Origin: CAUPWF01 sp036656615
GTDB taxonomy: Bacteria; Bacillota; Clostridia; Lachnospirales; Lachnospiraceae
Direction of reading: 5' to 3'
Assembly (NCBI GenBank): GCA_036656615.1
Contig: JAVXHY010000034.1
Coordinates: forward strand, 1-9,473
DNA length: 9,473 bases
Shown here in pieces: positions 7,335 through 9,473 of the stretch. The notes under the pieces were generated by a model, which saw only the letters and a list, made by a program, of their open reading frames with translations, did no database searches and was not told where the DNA came from. The position numbers and the translations under genes were made by a program. The number at the start of each line of letters is the position of its first letter. The first letter of the stretch is position 1.

Positions 7335-7372
7335 GCATAAATAATAGTTTCACATACATTTTACAGTTTCTT

Positions 7373-8752
7373 TTACGATTCTTGTAGGTACTCTGTGTGA
7401 ATTTCAATAACCTGTTCCATGGCATCTTTACCTGGTGCTCCAAGAGTTATACGTTTATTTACGCATGTTTTCATGCTAAGTGCTTCATAAATATCTTCCT
7501 GAAATACTGGTGAAATTGCCTTAAAATCCTGCAATGGCATATCATCCAAAGGAATATCTCTTTCAATACATTGAAGTACTAATTGTCCCACAATCCCATG
7601 CGCATCTCGAAATGGAACTCCGTGATTAACTAAATAGTCGGCTGCATCCGTTGCATTAGTAAATCCATTCTTAGCACTAACTTCCATTACATCTTTATGA
7701 AACTTAATGGTACGTAACATTCCTGTAAAAAGTGCAATACATCCCTTTGTGGTATCTAAAGCATCAAAAGCAAATTCCTTATCTTCCTGCATATCTTTAT
7801 TGTAAGCTAATGGAATTCCTTTCATGGTAGTTAAAATAGACATCAAAGCTCCGTATACTCTTCCCGTCTTTCCACGAACTAGTTCTGCAATATCTGGGTT
7901 CTTCTTTTGTGGCATAATACTGCTTCCTGTACTATAGGAATCATCAATTTCAACAAAACGATATTCGTTGGTATTCCATATAATGATTTCTTCTGAAAAA
8001 CGACTCAAATGCATCATAATGGTAGATAAAGCAGCCATTAACTCTATCATATAATCACGATCAGAAACCGAATCCATACTATTCAAGGTAGGTCCATCAA
8101 ATCCCAATAATTCTGCTGTATAATCACGATCTAATGGGTAGGTTGTTCCAGCCAAAGCTCCGGCCCCCAGGGGACATAAATTAAGTCGCTTATAGATATC
8201 ATCTAACCGGCTGCGGTCTCTTTTAAACATTTCAAAATAAGCACCCAAATGATGAGCCAAGGTAATTGGCTGTGCTTTCTGTAAATGAGTAAACCCAGGC
8301 ATAAAAGTCTGCGTATGCTCCTTCATCAATTCCAATAATACTGTTAACAGTTCTTTTAATAATTTCTGAAGTTCTAGTATCTCATCTCTAGTATATAGCT
8401 TCATATCCAACGCCACTTGATCATTCCGACTTCTTCCGGTATGTAACTTTTTACCTGGTTCTCCAATACGGTCAATTAATGTTGCCTCTACGAAACTATG
8501 AATATCCTCATATTGCTCTGTAATTTCAAGTTTCCCACTTTCAACATCTTCTAGGATTTGCTCCAGTCCTTGCATGATGATCTGTTGTTCAGCCTCCGTC
8601 AATATCTTCTGCTTGGCCAACATTCTAACATGTGCCACACTTCCTTTTATGTCATGAGCATATAACTTTTTATCAAATGAAATCGATGCATTAAAATTAT
8701 AAACTAATTGATCCGTTTCTTTTGTGAAACGGCCTCCCCAAAGCTGTGCCAT
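7373..8752 (-). CDS. argH: Argininosuccinate lyase
   Basis: ArgH splits argininosuccinate into arginine and fumarate, the final step of arginine synthesis, as a cytosolic homotetramer of the fumarase/aspartase superfamily. The 459 residues match the family length. The start M-A-Q-L-W-G-G-R-F is characteristic. H-T-G-R-S-R-N-D-Q at 104-112 is the first conserved region, G-F-T-H156-L-Q-K-A-Q-P carries the active-site histidine, and the superfamily signature G-S-S-I-M-P-Q-K-K-N-P-D (276-287) holds the catalytic serine on the flexible loop. AGAGG lies 8 bases before the ATG and confirms the start. It follows queH by 21 bp and very probably shares its promoter. No argG or other arginine gene is in the window, so the pathway is split in this genome or continues elsewhere. 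I saw no clear ArgR operator upstream. Confidence 0.97.
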   Translation of the reverse strand: MAQLWGGRFTKETDQLVYNFNASISFDKKLYAHDIKGSVAHVRMLAKQKILTEAEQQIIMQGLEQILEDVESGKLEITEQYEDIHSFVEATLIDRIGEPGKKLHTGRSRNDQVALDMKLYTRDEILELQKLLKELLTVLLELMKEHTQTFMPGFTHLQKAQPITLAHHLGAYFEMFKRDRSRLDDIYKRLNLCPLGAGALAGTTYPLDRDYTAELLGFDGPTLNSMDSVSDRDYMIELMAALSTIMMHLSRFSEEIIIWNTNEYRFVEIDDSYSTGSSIMPQKKNPDIAELVRGKTGRVYGALMSILTTMKGIPLAYNKDMQEDKEFAFDALDTTKGCIALFTGMLRTIKFHKDVMEVSAKNGFTNATDAADYLVNHGVPFRDAHGIVGQLVLQCIERDIPLDDMPLQDFKAISPVFQEDIYEALSMKTCVNKRITLGAPGKDAMEQVIEIHTEYLQES

Positions 8753-8773
8753 ATGGATTTCCTCTTTTCTTTT

Positions 8774-9397
8774 TTATAATTGTTTTGCTGCTTCACGTTC
8801 TCGTTTGGAGAACTCACACCCACAATAATCTTGCCGATATAGGCCATATATTTTCGATAATTCAATGGATCGTTTGTATCCATTCTTTTTTTTGAAATCA
8901 GATGGCAGATAAGATACTCCAAAGGTTTCACCCAATCTGTGACCAATTTCATTTAACTTTTCCGCATTTTTCATTGGACTAATGCTTAAGGTTGTTGTGA
9001 AATAATCATAGTTTCCATCCGCTGCCATACTTGCTGCTTCCTTTAGGCGAAGTTCATAACAGGCAAAGCATCTTTCTCCACCCTCCTTATTCCCTTCCAT
9101 TCCTCTAATTGCCTTGTAATACTTATCTTTTTCATAATTTCCCCCACAAAAGCTAATTGGATATTGTGATTGAAGTTGATTAATTAGCACCTGCTGTTCT
9201 AGCATACGCTTGGTATATTCGCTTTCTGGAGCAATATTCGGATTGTAGTAAAATACAGTCATTTTAAAATATTTAGAAAGATATTCTAAAACATAACTGC
9301 TGCAAGGAGCACAGCAACTATGCAACAGAAGCGTTGGAACTTTTTCCTGTTTCTGAATTTCTAATAATAAACGATCCAATTCTCTTTGGTAATTCAT
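8774..9397 (-). CDS. queH: Epoxyqueuosine reductase QueH
   Basis: QueH reduces epoxyqueuosine to queuosine in the anticodon wobble position of tRNAs reading Asn, Asp, His and Tyr codons. It is the non-homologous alternative to the cobalamin-dependent QueG. The 207 residues show the family's cysteine pattern: H-S-C28-C29-A-P-C32 near the N-terminus, E-R-C110-F-A-C113-Y-E-L-R-L in the middle, and Y-R-Q-D-Y-C192-G-C194 near the C-terminus. These cysteines are expected to hold the iron-sulfur cluster and neighbouring iron. T-T-T-L-S-I-S-P at 134-141 is another conserved element. The protein is cytosolic, with no membrane segment. It is the first gene after a near-consensus promoter and is followed by argH at 21 bp. 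The family was formerly annotated as DUF208. No other queuosine gene is present here. Confidence 0.95.
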   Translation of the reverse strand: MNYQRELDRLLLEIQKQEKVPTLLLHSCCAPCSSYVLEYLSKYFKMTVFYYNPNIAPESEYTKRMLEQQVLINQLQSQYPISFCGGNYEKDKYYKAIRGMEGNKEGGERCFACYELRLKEAASMAADGNYDYFTTTLSISPMKNAEKLNEIGHRLGETFGVSYLPSDFKKKNGYKRSIELSKIYGLYRQDYCGCEFSKREREAAKQL

Positions 9398-9433
9398 CTC
9401 TATCCTACCTTATTTTAACATTCTATGACATAT

Positions 9434-9462
9434 ATTATAATAGATTTCAGACATACCGTCAA
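9434..9462 (-). promoter_or_regulatory. Promoter of queH-argH
   Basis: TTGACG (-35, 9457-9462) and a perfect TATAAT (-10, 9434-9439) are exactly 17 bp apart. This is the closest match to the vegetative sigma consensus in the window. The predicted start near 9427 leaves a leader of about 30 bases with a GGTAGGA ribosome binding site, leaving no room for a riboswitch or attenuator. The hexamer TATGTC occurs on both sides of the -10 (9427-9432 and 9450-9455 as GACATA on the plus strand). Confidence 0.82.
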
Positions 9463-9473
9463 AGTATTTTATT

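Noticed and set aside
7253..7372. Possible riboswitch or argH terminator in the argH-asd gap
   Set aside because: The 120 bp contain a promoter and repeats, but no stable stem followed by a T run, and the leader is too short for known amino-acid riboswitches.
8704..8952. Minus-strand open frame overlapping the end of queH and the start of argH
   Set aside because: It is out of frame with both genes, covers their confirmed ends, and shows no recognisable motif.
1..9473. Mobile element, CRISPR array, defence or toxin-antitoxin system
   Set aside because: No transposase, integrase, regular repeat-spacer pattern, terminal inverted repeats or small paired genes are visible; every gene belongs to a common housekeeping family.

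Overview
The window is an AT-rich stretch of a low-GC Gram-positive genome. Purine-rich AGGAGG-type ribosome binding sites, housekeeping sigma-type promoters and the protein types point to an anaerobic Clostridia member. Lachnospiraceae is my best guess, but that is inference from overall protein character and not from a database match. All seven recognisable genes lie on the minus strand and are intact, and coding density is high. I see no mobile element, CRISPR array, tRNA, rRNA or pseudogene.

Read in the direction of transcription (right to left), there are three blocks. Block 1 (about 9462 to 7373) starts with a near-consensus promoter and carries queH (epoxyqueuosine reductase, last step of tRNA queuosine synthesis) and argH (argininosuccinate lyase, last step of arginine synthesis), 21 bp apart. 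Block 2 (about 7334 to 6097) is asd alone, an aspartate-semialdehyde dehydrogenase of the archaeal/fungal-like class. It has its own promoter, a very strong ribosome binding site and, just after its stop codon, a long branchless hairpin ending in a run of T that reads as an intrinsic terminator. Block 3 (about 6058 to 65) looks like a four-gene operon: ppk1 (polyphosphate kinase), a galM-like aldose 1-epimerase, topB (DNA topoisomerase III) and a small left-handed beta-helix acyltransferase resembling only the C-terminal half of GlmU. Spacings in block 3 are 30 bp, a 1-base stop/start overlap, and 20 bp.

The genes do not form one pathway. They cover tRNA modification, two amino-acid biosynthesis steps, phosphate/energy storage, sugar metabolism, DNA topology and a probable cell-envelope or nucleotide-sugar step. 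This is ordinary chromosomal housekeeping sequence and I did not find a convincing undescribed system. The items most worth a second look are the stand-alone GlmU-C-like protein at the end of the ppk1 operon, the asd-ppk1 terminator hairpin, and the repeated and palindromic motifs around the asd promoter.
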